A DNA stretch of 9,088 nt from DAOUAJ01 sp034433615 (GTDB lineage Bacteria > Chloroflexota > Anaerolineae > DUEN01), in the NCBI GenBank assembly GCA_034433615.1, contig DAOUAJ010000341.1:1-9088 (forward strand). Direction: 5' to 3'. The position numbers were made by a program, and so were the translations under genes. Numbering within the stretch: position 1 is the first letter of the stretch; every line of letters begins with the position of its first letter. Positions 1-5,645 of this stretch are shown piece by piece. The notes under the pieces were generated by a model that ran no database searches, was not told the origin of the DNA, and worked only from the letters and a program-made list of their open reading frames with translations.

Positions 1-512
1 ATCTCGGGGGGGATGTGCTCATCGGCGTAGCGGATGAGCGCCCGAAACAGGTCGGCCGCGGCCTGGGCATCGGGCAAAGCACGATGGGCATCGCTCAGCG
101 TCACCCCCAACGTCTCTGCCAGCGCGCCCAATGAGTAGCTGGGCTGGCGGGGCAACACGATGGCAGCCAGGGCAAAGGTGTCTATCGTCGCGGGTGGTTC
201 CTGGAGATTGGCCTGGCGCAGGAATCCCAAATCGAACGCCACGTTGTGGCCGATCAGGATGGCATCCCGCAAAAGATGGCGCAGTGTGGGCAACACCATC
301 GGCAGCGTGGGCGCGCGGGCGACCTCCGCCGTGGTGATGCCGGTCAGTTGCGCGATGCGAGGCGGGATGGGGCGGCCCGGATTGATCAGCGTGGACCAGC
401 TCTGCACTTCGCCGTCGCTTTGAAAGCGGACGACGCCAATCTCGATGATCTGATCCTGCTCGGGGTTCAGACCGGTGGTTTCCAGATCCAGCGCGACGAA
501 GGTGGGTCTCAT
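1..512 (-). CDS. DEDDh 3'-5' exonuclease domain, N-terminal part (DnaQ-like, possibly DinG-type)
   Basis: The gene reads leftward and runs off the window edge, so 170 codons from the N-terminus are visible with no stop. All DEDDh exonuclease motifs are present: ExoI ALDLETTGLNPEQD with D9 and E11, ExoII GHNVAFDLGFL with D94, and ExoIII HRALPDAQAAADLF with H143 and D148. These acidic residues bind the two metal ions used for 3'-5' hydrolysis of DNA, so the domain should be catalytically competent. The start at 512 is supported by GGGGAGAGG just upstream and by the family beginning within a few residues of ExoI. After ExoIII the chain continues (RALIRYADEHIPPEI), so it is at least slightly longer than the bare domain. 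It could be a stand-alone Pol III epsilon-like proofreader or the N-terminus of an exonuclease-helicase fusion of the DinG type. I slightly favour the fusion by inference, but the deciding C-terminal part is outside the window. Confidence 0.9.
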   Translation of the reverse strand, partial: MRPTFVALDLETTGLNPEQDQIIEIGVVRFQSDGEVQSWSTLINPGRPIPPRIAQLTGITTAEVARAPTLPMVLPTLRHLLRDAILIGHNVAFDLGFLRQANLQEPPATIDTFALAAIVLPRQPSYSLGALAETLGVTLSDAHRALPDAQAAADLFRALIRYADEHIPPE

Positions 513-541
513 CCTCTCCCCAGAGGTAATAAACTGGGTAG

Positions 542-568
542 ATTATACCCTCAGTGTGTCTCCCTCAA
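542..568 (-). promoter_or_regulatory. Candidate promoter of the exonuclease gene
   Basis: On the minus strand a perfect TATAAT lies at 547-542, with TTGAGG at 568-563 as the best -35 match. The spacer is only 15 bases, so the -35 is weak. Transcription would begin near 534, about 20 bases ahead of the exonuclease start codon. The -35 overlaps the hicB stop region. Confidence 0.45.
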
Positions 569-813
569 CCCGCGGTTACTAATCTTTCCATGTTCTGAAT
601 GATGATCTTGGGGTTTGTATTTCTGGGAGGGACGGGTAATCCCCTCTCCTTTAACAGGCTGACGTGCTCGATCATCCCCCACTTTGCTTGAAACAGACAA
701 TCCTCAATAGAGTGTCCTATGCCAGTAAACCCCTCTAGATCTGGCGAATAAAATCCGAAGTAATCTGGCTCCTCTGTCGCTTCGATCACCAATGAATATG
801 GTAACTCGATCAT
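565..813 (-). CDS. hicB: HicB-family antitoxin (type II toxin-antitoxin)
   Basis: This 82-residue protein matches the compact HicB-like antitoxin fold. It has a short beta strand (YSLVIEATEE), then YFGFYSPDLEGFTGIGHSIEDCL, a helix (QAKWGMIEHVSLLKERG) and the typical ending PVPPRNTNPKII. HicB proteins bind the HicA mRNA interferase, and many also repress the operon. This one has only the partial RNase H-like domain and no clear DNA-binding C-terminal extension. Its ATG overlaps the TGA of an upstream reading frame as ATGA (813-810). That upstream frame looks like the C-terminal end of a hicA gene, which is the usual hicA-hicB order. No full-length toxin is encoded next to it, so the protein is either an orphan antitoxin or part of a decayed pair. 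Its base composition is more AT-rich than the neighbouring genes, as is common for mobile toxin-antitoxin modules. Confidence 0.82.
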   Translation of the reverse strand: MIELPYSLVIEATEEPDYFGFYSPDLEGFTGIGHSIEDCLFQAKWGMIEHVSLLKERGLPVPPRNTNPKIIIQNMERLVTAG

Positions 814-908
814 CTCTCACCCTCTTCTTTAGCTCTCCTGATGCCTGCTGCTTTCAGGATGGCATGACACGTGCCTGGCTTGGCTATTTTAGCAGGATTG
901 TACCCATT
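810..908 (-). pseudogene. Probable C-terminal relic of a hicA toxin gene
   Basis: Immediately upstream of hicB, in the frame whose TGA overlaps its ATG, the minus strand reads AKIAKPGTCHAILKAAGI followed by RRAKEEGER and stop. This resembles the C-terminal end of HicA/YcfA-like toxins, where a segment of the type KPGTLxxILxxAGI precedes the end of the protein. The catalytic part expected upstream (the Gly-x-His region in a double-stranded RNA-binding-like fold of about 60-80 residues) is not there. Going upstream, the frame passes through an Arg-rich stretch into the AAGGCAAC hairpin at 934-967 and then antisense to the cupredoxin gene, with no plausible start. I read it as a 5'-truncated toxin gene. 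The resemblance rests on about 20 residues, so it needs a profile search. Confidence 0.5.
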
Positions 909-933
909 GGTCAAAGCGCGACGTCGTGGAAGT

Positions 934-967
934 AAGGCAACAAGGGGACAAAGTCCCTTGTTGCCTT
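934..967. repeat. Inverted repeat built from AAGGCAAC words
   Basis: Left arm 934-949 and right arm 953-967 are complementary over 15 base pairs, with one extra G in the left arm and an AAA loop. The right arm is followed by another copy of TTGTTGCCTT (966-975), so the short word AAGGCAACAAGG appears both inverted and in tandem. It sits about 28 bases past the stop of the cupredoxin gene and could act as its terminator. The minus strand after the stem (TACTTCC) has no T-run, so an intrinsic terminator is not certain. Confidence 0.7.
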
Positions 968-994
968 GTTGCCTTCTGCCTATTTTCAGGACGG

Positions 995-1411
995 CTACTT
1001 TTTGACGATGACCTTGCCTGCCATCCCCTGCCCACCAGCGCCACCATGGAAACGGCAGTAGTAGGGGTACTCGCCTTCCTCGGTGAACGTGAAACTGAAC
1101 TTATCCCCTTTGCCCAGCCTGCCGGAGTCGAAGAGGCCGTTGTCGGCGGTGACCGTATGAGGCGCGCTGTCAAAGTTCTCCCACACCACCGTCGTGCCTG
1201 GGGTGATGGTCAGCTCGCCGTCGCCGAAGGCGAACTTTTCGATGTTGACCGTTGCCATGGTTGTCGGCAGGCCACCGGTGATCCTGGGCGTAGGGGTCAG
1301 CGTGGGGGGTACAGGTGTGGGCGCAGGCGCCGTCGGAGCCGGCGCGGCCGGGACGCAAGCGGCCAATGTCAGCAGAAAGATCAATAACCCGATGCTCAAA
1401 CGACTTAACAT
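995..1411 (-). CDS. Lipoprotein cupredoxin (plastocyanin/amicyanin-like type 1 copper protein)
   Basis: This is a 138-residue exported copper protein. Residues 1-18 form a lipoprotein signal peptide ending in the lipobox LAAC with C19 as the lipid-attachment cysteine. A Pro/Thr/Ala-rich linker follows (about 20-45), then a cupredoxin domain (about 53-138). Candidate type 1 copper ligands are H85 in DSAPHT, then C119, H122 and M130 in YYCRFHGGAGGQGM. The Cys-to-Met loop is C-x2-H-x7-M, longer than the C-x2-H-x4-M of classical plastocyanin. The protein probably carries electrons at the outer face of the membrane, but its redox partner is not visible here. The start at 1411 is backed by AGGAGAGG at 1424-1417. 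The leader contains nested dyads (1423-1490) whose outer arm touches this ribosome binding site. The gene stands alone on its strand, more than 230 bases from rskA. Confidence 0.9.
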   Translation of the reverse strand: MLSRLSIGLLIFLLTLAACVPAAPAPTAPAPTPVPPTLTPTPRITGGLPTTMATVNIEKFAFGDGELTITPGTTVVWENFDSAPHTVTADNGLFDSGRLGKGDKFSFTFTEEGEYPYYCRFHGGAGGQGMAGKVIVKK

Positions 1412-1643
1412 CTTGTCCTCTCCTAACGTAAGTGCTCGGGGGAATAGCCGATAGGTTGGTGACCGCCTATCTCACTACAGCTTACGTCAGGAGAGACGGG
1501 TTTGGATGAGGGGCCAGGTGCCGGTTTGCCCCTGTGCCTGGCCACCCTGGCCTGACCGCCAGGACAGGCAGGACAGGCTGCTCTGGCTGGGCAGACCAGG
1601 GAAACCAGCGCCTGGGGATTGGGCTATTGAGCATGCCTGGGGG
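1412..1643. other. Intergenic region between the anti-sigma and cupredoxin genes
   Basis: No gene was found here. Near the cupredoxin side lies a nested dyad (listed separately). On the anti-sigma side the DNA is full of CCTGG/CCAGG words: GGCCAGG at 1512-1518 pairs with CCTGGCC at 1537-1543, GGCCA-CCC-TGGCC lies at 1540-1552, and AGGACAGGC occurs twice in tandem at 1561-1578. These could form transcript hairpins downstream of the anti-sigma gene, but no T-run follows, so I do not call a terminator. I saw no convincing -35/-10 pair for the cupredoxin gene. Confidence 0.6.
1423..1490 (-). promoter_or_regulatory. Nested dyad in the cupredoxin leader
   Basis: CTAACGTAAG (1423-1432) and CTTACGTCAG (1481-1490) are inverted repeats matching at 9 of 10 positions. 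Between them GATAGG (1450-1455) and CCTATC (1466-1471) form a second inverted pair. The outer arm near the gene overlaps the first bases of the AGGAGAGG ribosome binding site. It could be a structured leader or a pair of operator half-sites. No known riboswitch was recognised. Confidence 0.4.
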
Positions 1644-2378
1644 TCACAGTTTTCCGCCGATGACCCGTGGCGAGGTGGGGCCGGGGCTGCCCCCCATCGG
1701 CTCCACCGTCACCTCCACAGCCTGATACTCGCCCAACGTCCGCTGCGCCTTGATCAGCAGCGTCCCTTCCCCCTCCTCGTTCACCTCAAACACCCCTCCG
1801 CTCTCCCGCTGGCCATCCCAAATCAGCCACAACTGGTAGACTTTCCCCTCCTCCAGCGGTGGCAGGCCGTAGACGTGCAACGCCGCTACCCGGCTCTCCG
1901 GTCGGAAGTACAGCACGCCGCGAGCATTCGGTGCGATGGAGGCACCGGTCAGGGTGACCCGGGGCGACTCGGCCAAGGCGGCGATGGCAGTAGCCTGCAC
2001 CGCCGCCTGTTCTTCCACCTCCGCGACCCGGGTGAGCCAGTACAGGTTGGTGGTGAAGAGCAAGAGCAGGGAGGCGACCAGGGCCACCAGGCCCGCAGCA
2101 CGAGCAGAGCGTAGCCTCAAACCTTCCCTAAGATGCTCCCACAGCGGGCGGCGCGGTGTTGGAGCCGCTCGTCGGCGCAGGTCGGCGGCGAGGTGACGAG
2201 GGGCGTGCACGGGCGGGGCCGTGTAGAGCAGTTCATCGGCCAGAAGTCGGTAGTCGGCCAGCAGGGCGCGGCAGGGAGCACAGAGCTGGAGGTGGGCCTC
2301 CACCTCGTCCTTCTCTTCGGGGTCTACCGCACCCAGAGCGTAAGCCGGGATCAAGTCCCGAACAGATTCGTGGTTCAT
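1644..2378 (-). CDS. Anti-sigma factor, RskA family with zinc-binding N-terminus
   Basis: This 244-residue membrane protein pairs with the ECF sigma factor encoded just upstream. The cytoplasmic N-terminus carries the anti-sigma zinc motif H29-x3-C33-x2-C36 within EVEAHLQLCAPCRALL, and this domain normally holds the sigma factor inactive. One hydrophobic segment (about 94-116, AGLVALVASLLLLFTTNLYW) spans the membrane. The external part (about 135-240) matches the RskA C-terminal domain, including VYQLWLIWDGQRESGGVF and VEVTVEPMGGSPGPTSP. Its ATG overlaps the sigma TGA as ATGA (2378-2375), so the two are translationally coupled, with AAGG a few bases upstream inside the sigma gene. In the family, regulated proteolysis of the anti-sigma releases the sigma factor. 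The inducing signal here is unknown. Confidence 0.92.
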   Translation of the reverse strand: MNHESVRDLIPAYALGAVDPEEKDEVEAHLQLCAPCRALLADYRLLADELLYTAPPVHAPRHLAADLRRRAAPTPRRPLWEHLREGLRLRSARAAGLVALVASLLLLFTTNLYWLTRVAEVEEQAAVQATAIAALAESPRVTLTGASIAPNARGVLYFRPESRVAALHVYGLPPLEEGKVYQLWLIWDGQRESGGVFEVNEEGEGTLLIKAQRTLGEYQAVEVTVEPMGGSPGPTSPRVIGGKL

Positions 2379-2947
2379 GACACCTTCCCAGCGGCGGAGG
2401 AGCCTTCCAGCCAGAGTGAGCGAAGCTTTTCCAATCCCATACGCAGGCGGCTTTTCACCGTGCCCAGGGGCAGGTTCAGGTGCTCGGCCAGGTCACGGTG
2501 AGTCATGCCACCGAAATAGGCTAACTCGATGAGCTCGCGTTGCTCCTGGGGCAAGAGGCCCAGGAGGACGCGCAGATGCTGGCCCTGCTCCCATGCGGCT
2601 TGCTGCGCTTCGCTCATGGTTCCGAGAGATGGATCATCGAGTTCCAGGGGTGTCGCCTGGTGGTGACGTCCCTCGTAACGCAGACGGTCAATAGCCGCAA
2701 AGCGGGTCACGCTGAGCAACCAGGTACTGAAGCGACCGCGCCGGGCATCGTAGCTTTGCCCTTTTTGCCATAGCTTGAGGAAAACGTCTTGGGTGACCTC
2801 TTCAGCCAGGGATGAATCACCAAGGACATGGAGGGCCATGCTGTACACCAGATCAACGTACCGTTGATGTAAGAGCAGAAGGGCCTCGTTATCGCCTCTG
2901 GCGATACGCTGGAGCAGGATGGCGTCATCGGGAACGGAGTCGGCCAT
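2375..2947 (-). CDS. ECF-type RNA polymerase sigma factor
   Basis: From the start chosen here the protein has 190 residues, normal for an ECF sigma factor. Region 2 covers about 22-91, including AEEVTQDVFLKLW (48-60), which contacts core polymerase and the -10 element, followed by FSTWLLSVTRFAAIDRLR. Region 4 covers about 125-178, with LLPQEQRELIELAYFGG and the helix-turn-helix MTHRDLAEHLNLPLGTVKSR for -35 recognition. The frame stays open upstream to 3211, but I start at 2947 (MADSVPDDA). AAGGA lies 8 bases ahead of that ATG, a strong promoter at 3022-2994 lies inside the would-be extension, and the extra 88 residues show no family resemblance. Together with the overlapping RskA gene this forms a classical sigma/anti-sigma operon. 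The partner type suggests a SigK/SigL-like role in envelope or stress response, which is inference. Confidence 0.93.
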   Translation of the reverse strand: MADSVPDDAILLQRIARGDNEALLLLHQRYVDLVYSMALHVLGDSSLAEEVTQDVFLKLWQKGQSYDARRGRFSTWLLSVTRFAAIDRLRYEGRHHQATPLELDDPSLGTMSEAQQAAWEQGQHLRVLLGLLPQEQRELIELAYFGGMTHRDLAEHLNLPLGTVKSRLRMGLEKLRSLWLEGSSAAGKVS

Positions 2948-2993
2948 ACGTCTGGTCCTTGGCAGGAGATGGTTTCCCAAAAGTCCTGACGCG

Positions 2994-3022
2994 AGTATCG
3001 CATGGGACGTTGAGGCTGTCAA
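2994..3022 (-). promoter_or_regulatory. Sigma-70-type promoter of the sigma/anti-sigma operon
   Basis: The minus strand has a perfect TTGACA at 3022-3017, a 17-base spacer, and GATACT at 2999-2994 (4 of 6 matches to TATAAT). Transcription should begin near 2987, giving a 5' leader of about 40 bases before the ATG at 2947. The elements fit the housekeeping sigma factor rather than an ECF self-activating promoter. Confidence 0.75.
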
Positions 3023-3128
3023 GTAACTTGAGGTGAACATGACTTCACTGGCAGGAGAAGGGCAATCGGGCGGCCCTGGTGGGTAATCACGTACTCTTCT
3101 CTTTCTTCCCGCATGCAACAGCAGTGGG

Positions 3129-3163
3129 AAGCCCTCCAGCGGGGTCACCCCACCGGAGGGCTT
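3129..3163 (-). terminator. Hairpin downstream of the VIT-VWA gene
   Basis: AAGCCCTCC (3129-3137) pairs perfectly with GGAGGGCTT (3155-3163), and inside it GGGG (3141-3144) pairs with CCCC (3148-3151) across a TCA loop. It lies about 30 bases past the VIT-VWA stop and upstream of the sigma promoter, so it should insulate the two units. The T-run is short on the minus strand (TT then CCC). The plus strand reads TTGTTTCT after the stem. Confidence 0.55.
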
Positions 3164-3191
3164 GTTTCTACCGGGCCGGGCCGTGGCATGC

Positions 3192-5420
3192 TTACTCTTC
3201 CGCAGACTCATATGCCTGGCCGTCCAGCACCACGATCACCCGCGTGCCCAGGGCGAAGTAGGGCGCCAGGGCCGGCTTGCGGGCCAGCAGTTGGAAGTAG
3301 GCGTCGCTGCCGAAAATCACCCGCTCCGGCTTCATTTTCTCAGCATCGAACGCGGTGTCTACCCACACGCCGTCCTGCAGGATGAACGCCTTGTCGTTGA
3401 CGACGCGCACGGTGCCTCCACCTTCGGCTGCGCGCTCCGCTGACTTGAGCGCCTCACGCGTCACGCTATCCTGCACGGCCGCCGCGCCAGAAGCTGGAGC
3501 CTCAGCCACGCGCGCGACCTCTTCGCGTGGGGCGGGTAGAATTGTCACTCTTGGCGGCACTGGCGTAGCCCCTTCGCCTCCCATCCCCCATGGCAATCGT
3601 GGCCAACCCCGGGGGGCCAGCATGGGTATGGGCGTCGGCAGGACCGGGGGTTCTGGGATCGGCCACGCTTCGCGCATCGCCAGGGGTTCCTCGACCAGGT
3701 ACGAAGTATACGGCGTGATGATCCCATAACGTTTGCTGAGTTCGATCACCTCGTCCACCAGCTCGCGCTGAGCGCCATGCAGCCGAATCTGGGTGAGCAG
3801 GTAACCGACCTTCCGTGTGGCCCACAGCCGGGCGATGAACGGCTCGCCTCCCTCATCCCGGAATTTCACCGCTTCGTAGGTGTAGGTCACCGGGCGATTG
3901 TTCACCAGGCCCGTCAGCCGCAGGTCCACCGTGCCGCCCTGGCGATACCGCCCCGTCACCACGAGCTGGCCGCCGGCGAACAGGTCAGGCAACGGGTAAG
4001 GGTAAATTTCCTCGACGTGCAGGTCACCGAAGTCCAGGGTCAGGTCCGTCAAGACAGGCTCGCTAACCTTAGCGTAGAAATCGGACACGACCTCGTCAAT
4101 GCGCTGGCCGGGCCGCACGTATGCGCTGCTGCCGCGATGCTCCTGCGCCAGCCGGTCCAGCAGGATGGTGTTCACGTCATCGCCCACGCCGAAGGTGAAC
4201 AGCCGCACGTGCTTGCCGGCCGCCTGTGTCACGTTGGCCACGATGCGCTCCTCCTCCGTCACCCCCTCCGTGGGCAGCCCATCGGTCAGGAAGATGACGA
4301 TGGCGGGCCGTTCGCCTTCGGTCGGCAGTGAGGCCAATGCCTCCAACAGCGCCCGGTTGATGTCCGTGCCTCCCACCGCGCGCAGTGAGCGGACCCACTC
4401 TTTGGCATCGGCCGCCTGGGCGGCGGGCTGCATCCCCTGCGCGTAGCTGCGGACGCCGGTGCTGAACGCCACCACGTTGAAGCGGTCATCTGGCTGGAGC
4501 TGATCGAGGATGTAGATCAGCGCGTCCTGAGCCTGGCGGATCTTCTCACCCTTCATGCTGCCAGATACATCCAGCACCAGGACCACGTCCTTGGCCACAA
4601 TCTCGTCTGTTTGCACCTTCACCGGCGGCGCAGCCAGCAGCAAGAAGAAACCGTCCTCGCCCGCGGGACGGTAGCTGAGCACGCTCAGGTCAATGGCCCG
4701 GGCGGCGGTCGAGAAGTAGAGATCGAAGTCCTTGTCTGCCGTCACCTCGGTCGCCTCATAGCCGACGCGAGCCCGATAATCGCCATCTCGCACGACTGCT
4801 ACGTCATGGCTGGGCGAGTAGATGGCTTTGAGCGGCTCCGTGGTGTGCAGAGAGACGTTGACACTAAGTTCTCCGACCGGCTTGGGGGCCAAGCGGTCCG
4901 TTCGCAAGGGGTACTGGTAATGCACCAGGGTACCATCGCGGCTCAGCACCTGACTATAGCTGAGTTCGATCTTGCGCTGACCGCCCGGTGGGATAGGAAA
5001 GATGCTGGCCTGGAACAGCTCACGCCCCACGTATTCCAGCAAGGCCGGGTCCCGCCGACGACGGACGATGGACTCGTAGATCGCTCGTGCCTCTTCACGG
5101 GTCAGCAGCCTGCCTTCCAGCCGCTTGCCGTCCACCCACATTGCAAAATCGGAGACGGCGGCGTCCACCGGCAGTGGGAAGAGATAGGTGCCCTCGACCG
5201 GGAACATGGCCTCATTGACGAAGACCTGCTCCACACGCGTCGTGGCGATCTGGTCCTCGATCTCGACGGTGACACGGTGGCTGGCGATGCGGATGGGGCC
5301 ACTTAGAATGGGAGGGAGATCACGTGGTGGGGAGTCAATGATGATCCCCTGAGCGGCCACGGGGGCCATAAAAACCGTCAACCATAGTACGATCAGGATC
5401 AGTAGTAAACCGTATCGCAT
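3192..5420 (-). CDS. Secreted VIT and von Willebrand factor A domain protein
   Basis: This 742-residue exported protein resembles bacterial relatives of inter-alpha-trypsin inhibitor heavy chains. Residues 1-23 are a signal peptide (hydrophobic core LLLILIVLWLTVF, likely cleavage after VAA). A VIT domain follows (about 43-165) with GTYLFPLPVDAAVSDFAMWV, LTREEARAIYESI and FPIPPGGQRKIELSYSQVL. The VWA domain (about 277-450) has a complete metal-ion-dependent adhesion site: DVSGSM with D284, S286 and S288, then T352 in GGTD and D380 in FLTDG. The family motif YGIITPYTSYLV lies at 565-576. A Pro-rich linker (588-630) leads to a C-terminal module (about 665-742) with VNDKAFILQDGVWVDTAF, FGSDAYFQLLA and YFALGTRVIVVLDGQAYE. 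No C-terminal membrane anchor or sorting signal is visible. A strong AGGAGGT at 5432-5426, 5 bases ahead of the ATG, fixes the start. VWA domains bind protein ligands through the metal; the partner here is unknown. Confidence 0.92.
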   Translation of the reverse strand: MRYGLLLILIVLWLTVFMAPVAAQGIIIDSPPRDLPPILSGPIRIASHRVTVEIEDQIATTRVEQVFVNEAMFPVEGTYLFPLPVDAAVSDFAMWVDGKRLEGRLLTREEARAIYESIVRRRRDPALLEYVGRELFQASIFPIPPGGQRKIELSYSQVLSRDGTLVHYQYPLRTDRLAPKPVGELSVNVSLHTTEPLKAIYSPSHDVAVVRDGDYRARVGYEATEVTADKDFDLYFSTAARAIDLSVLSYRPAGEDGFFLLLAAPPVKVQTDEIVAKDVVLVLDVSGSMKGEKIRQAQDALIYILDQLQPDDRFNVVAFSTGVRSYAQGMQPAAQAADAKEWVRSLRAVGGTDINRALLEALASLPTEGERPAIVIFLTDGLPTEGVTEEERIVANVTQAAGKHVRLFTFGVGDDVNTILLDRLAQEHRGSSAYVRPGQRIDEVVSDFYAKVSEPVLTDLTLDFGDLHVEEIYPYPLPDLFAGGQLVVTGRYRQGGTVDLRLTGLVNNRPVTYTYEAVKFRDEGGEPFIARLWATRKVGYLLTQIRLHGAQRELVDEVIELSKRYGIITPYTSYLVEEPLAMREAWPIPEPPVLPTPIPMLAPRGWPRLPWGMGGEGATPVPPRVTILPAPREEVARVAEAPASGAAAVQDSVTREALKSAERAAEGGGTVRVVNDKAFILQDGVWVDTAFDAEKMKPERVIFGSDAYFQLLARKPALAPYFALGTRVIVVLDGQAYESAEE

Positions 5421-5522
5421 TGGCTACCTCCTCAAGTGGAGCAATCCTTCACAGTTGCTCATCTTTGTGACTGTCCGTCAACATGACGACAACTGGCGAT
5501 GATTTGTTCCCACACCGTAGTA

Positions 5523-5551
5523 CCAGGCTCCGGTTTTAAACCAGAGCCTGG
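5523..5551. repeat. Near-perfect 29-base palindrome, copy 1
   Basis: CCAGGCTC (5523-5530) and GGTTT (5532-5536) pair with AAACC (5538-5542) and GAGCCTGG (5544-5551), with one C/A mismatch and a single central T. The skeleton CCAGGC-N2-CGGTTT-N-AAACC-N3-GCCTGG is shared with the larger palindrome just upstream on the minus strand, so the two look like members of one repeat family. No T-run follows on either strand. Confidence 0.75.
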
Positions 5552-5562
5552 CTTGAGCCAAT

Positions 5563-5611
5563 AAAAAAGCTGCTCCCAGGCGGCGGTTTAAAACCGCTGC
5601 CTGGGAGCAGC
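5563..5611 (-). terminator. Strong intrinsic terminator, palindrome copy 2
   Basis: Arms 5569-5589 and 5591-5611 are complementary at 20 of 21 positions around a single central A; the outer part GCTGCTCCCAGGC pairs perfectly. On the minus strand the hairpin is followed at once by six T residues (A-run at 5563-5568). It begins about 35 bases past the stop of the SnoaL-like lipoprotein gene and should end the SMP-30/lipoprotein transcript. Confidence 0.85.
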
Positions 5612-5645
5612 CTGGGCTCAAACCTCATGAGAGAGCACGCCGTCC

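Larger units (their letters stand above)
5421..5645. other. Intergenic region holding two related palindromes
   Basis: The half next to the VIT-VWA gene (5421-5520) carries its ribosome binding site and presumably its promoter, but I could not pick a convincing -35/-10 pair. The other half is filled by two palindromes described separately. In addition TTGAGCC (5553-5559) and GGCTCAA (5615-5621) form an inverted pair that encloses the second palindrome and its A-run. Confidence 0.6.

Noticed and set aside
897..902. TACAAT on the minus strand as a -10 for hicB
   Set aside because: No -35 at a workable distance and no TG extension; the TTGACC nearby is only a few bases away.
934..975. CRISPR-like repeat
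   Set aside because: Only one hairpin plus a partial extra word, with no regular spacers.
1506..2114. 202-codon plus-strand frame opposite the anti-sigma gene
   Set aside because: Low-complexity translation rich in Arg, Pro and Gln, antisense to the RskA domain.
2948..3211. N-terminal extension of the sigma factor frame (88 extra residues)
   Set aside because: It contains the operon promoter and the terminator hairpin of the upstream gene, shows no sigma-factor similarity, and the ATG at 2947 has its own ribosome binding site.
4611..5306. 231-codon plus-strand frame opposite the VIT-VWA gene
   Set aside because: It is antisense to clear VIT/VWA coding sequence, its product resembles no family, and the open frame is explained by high GC content.
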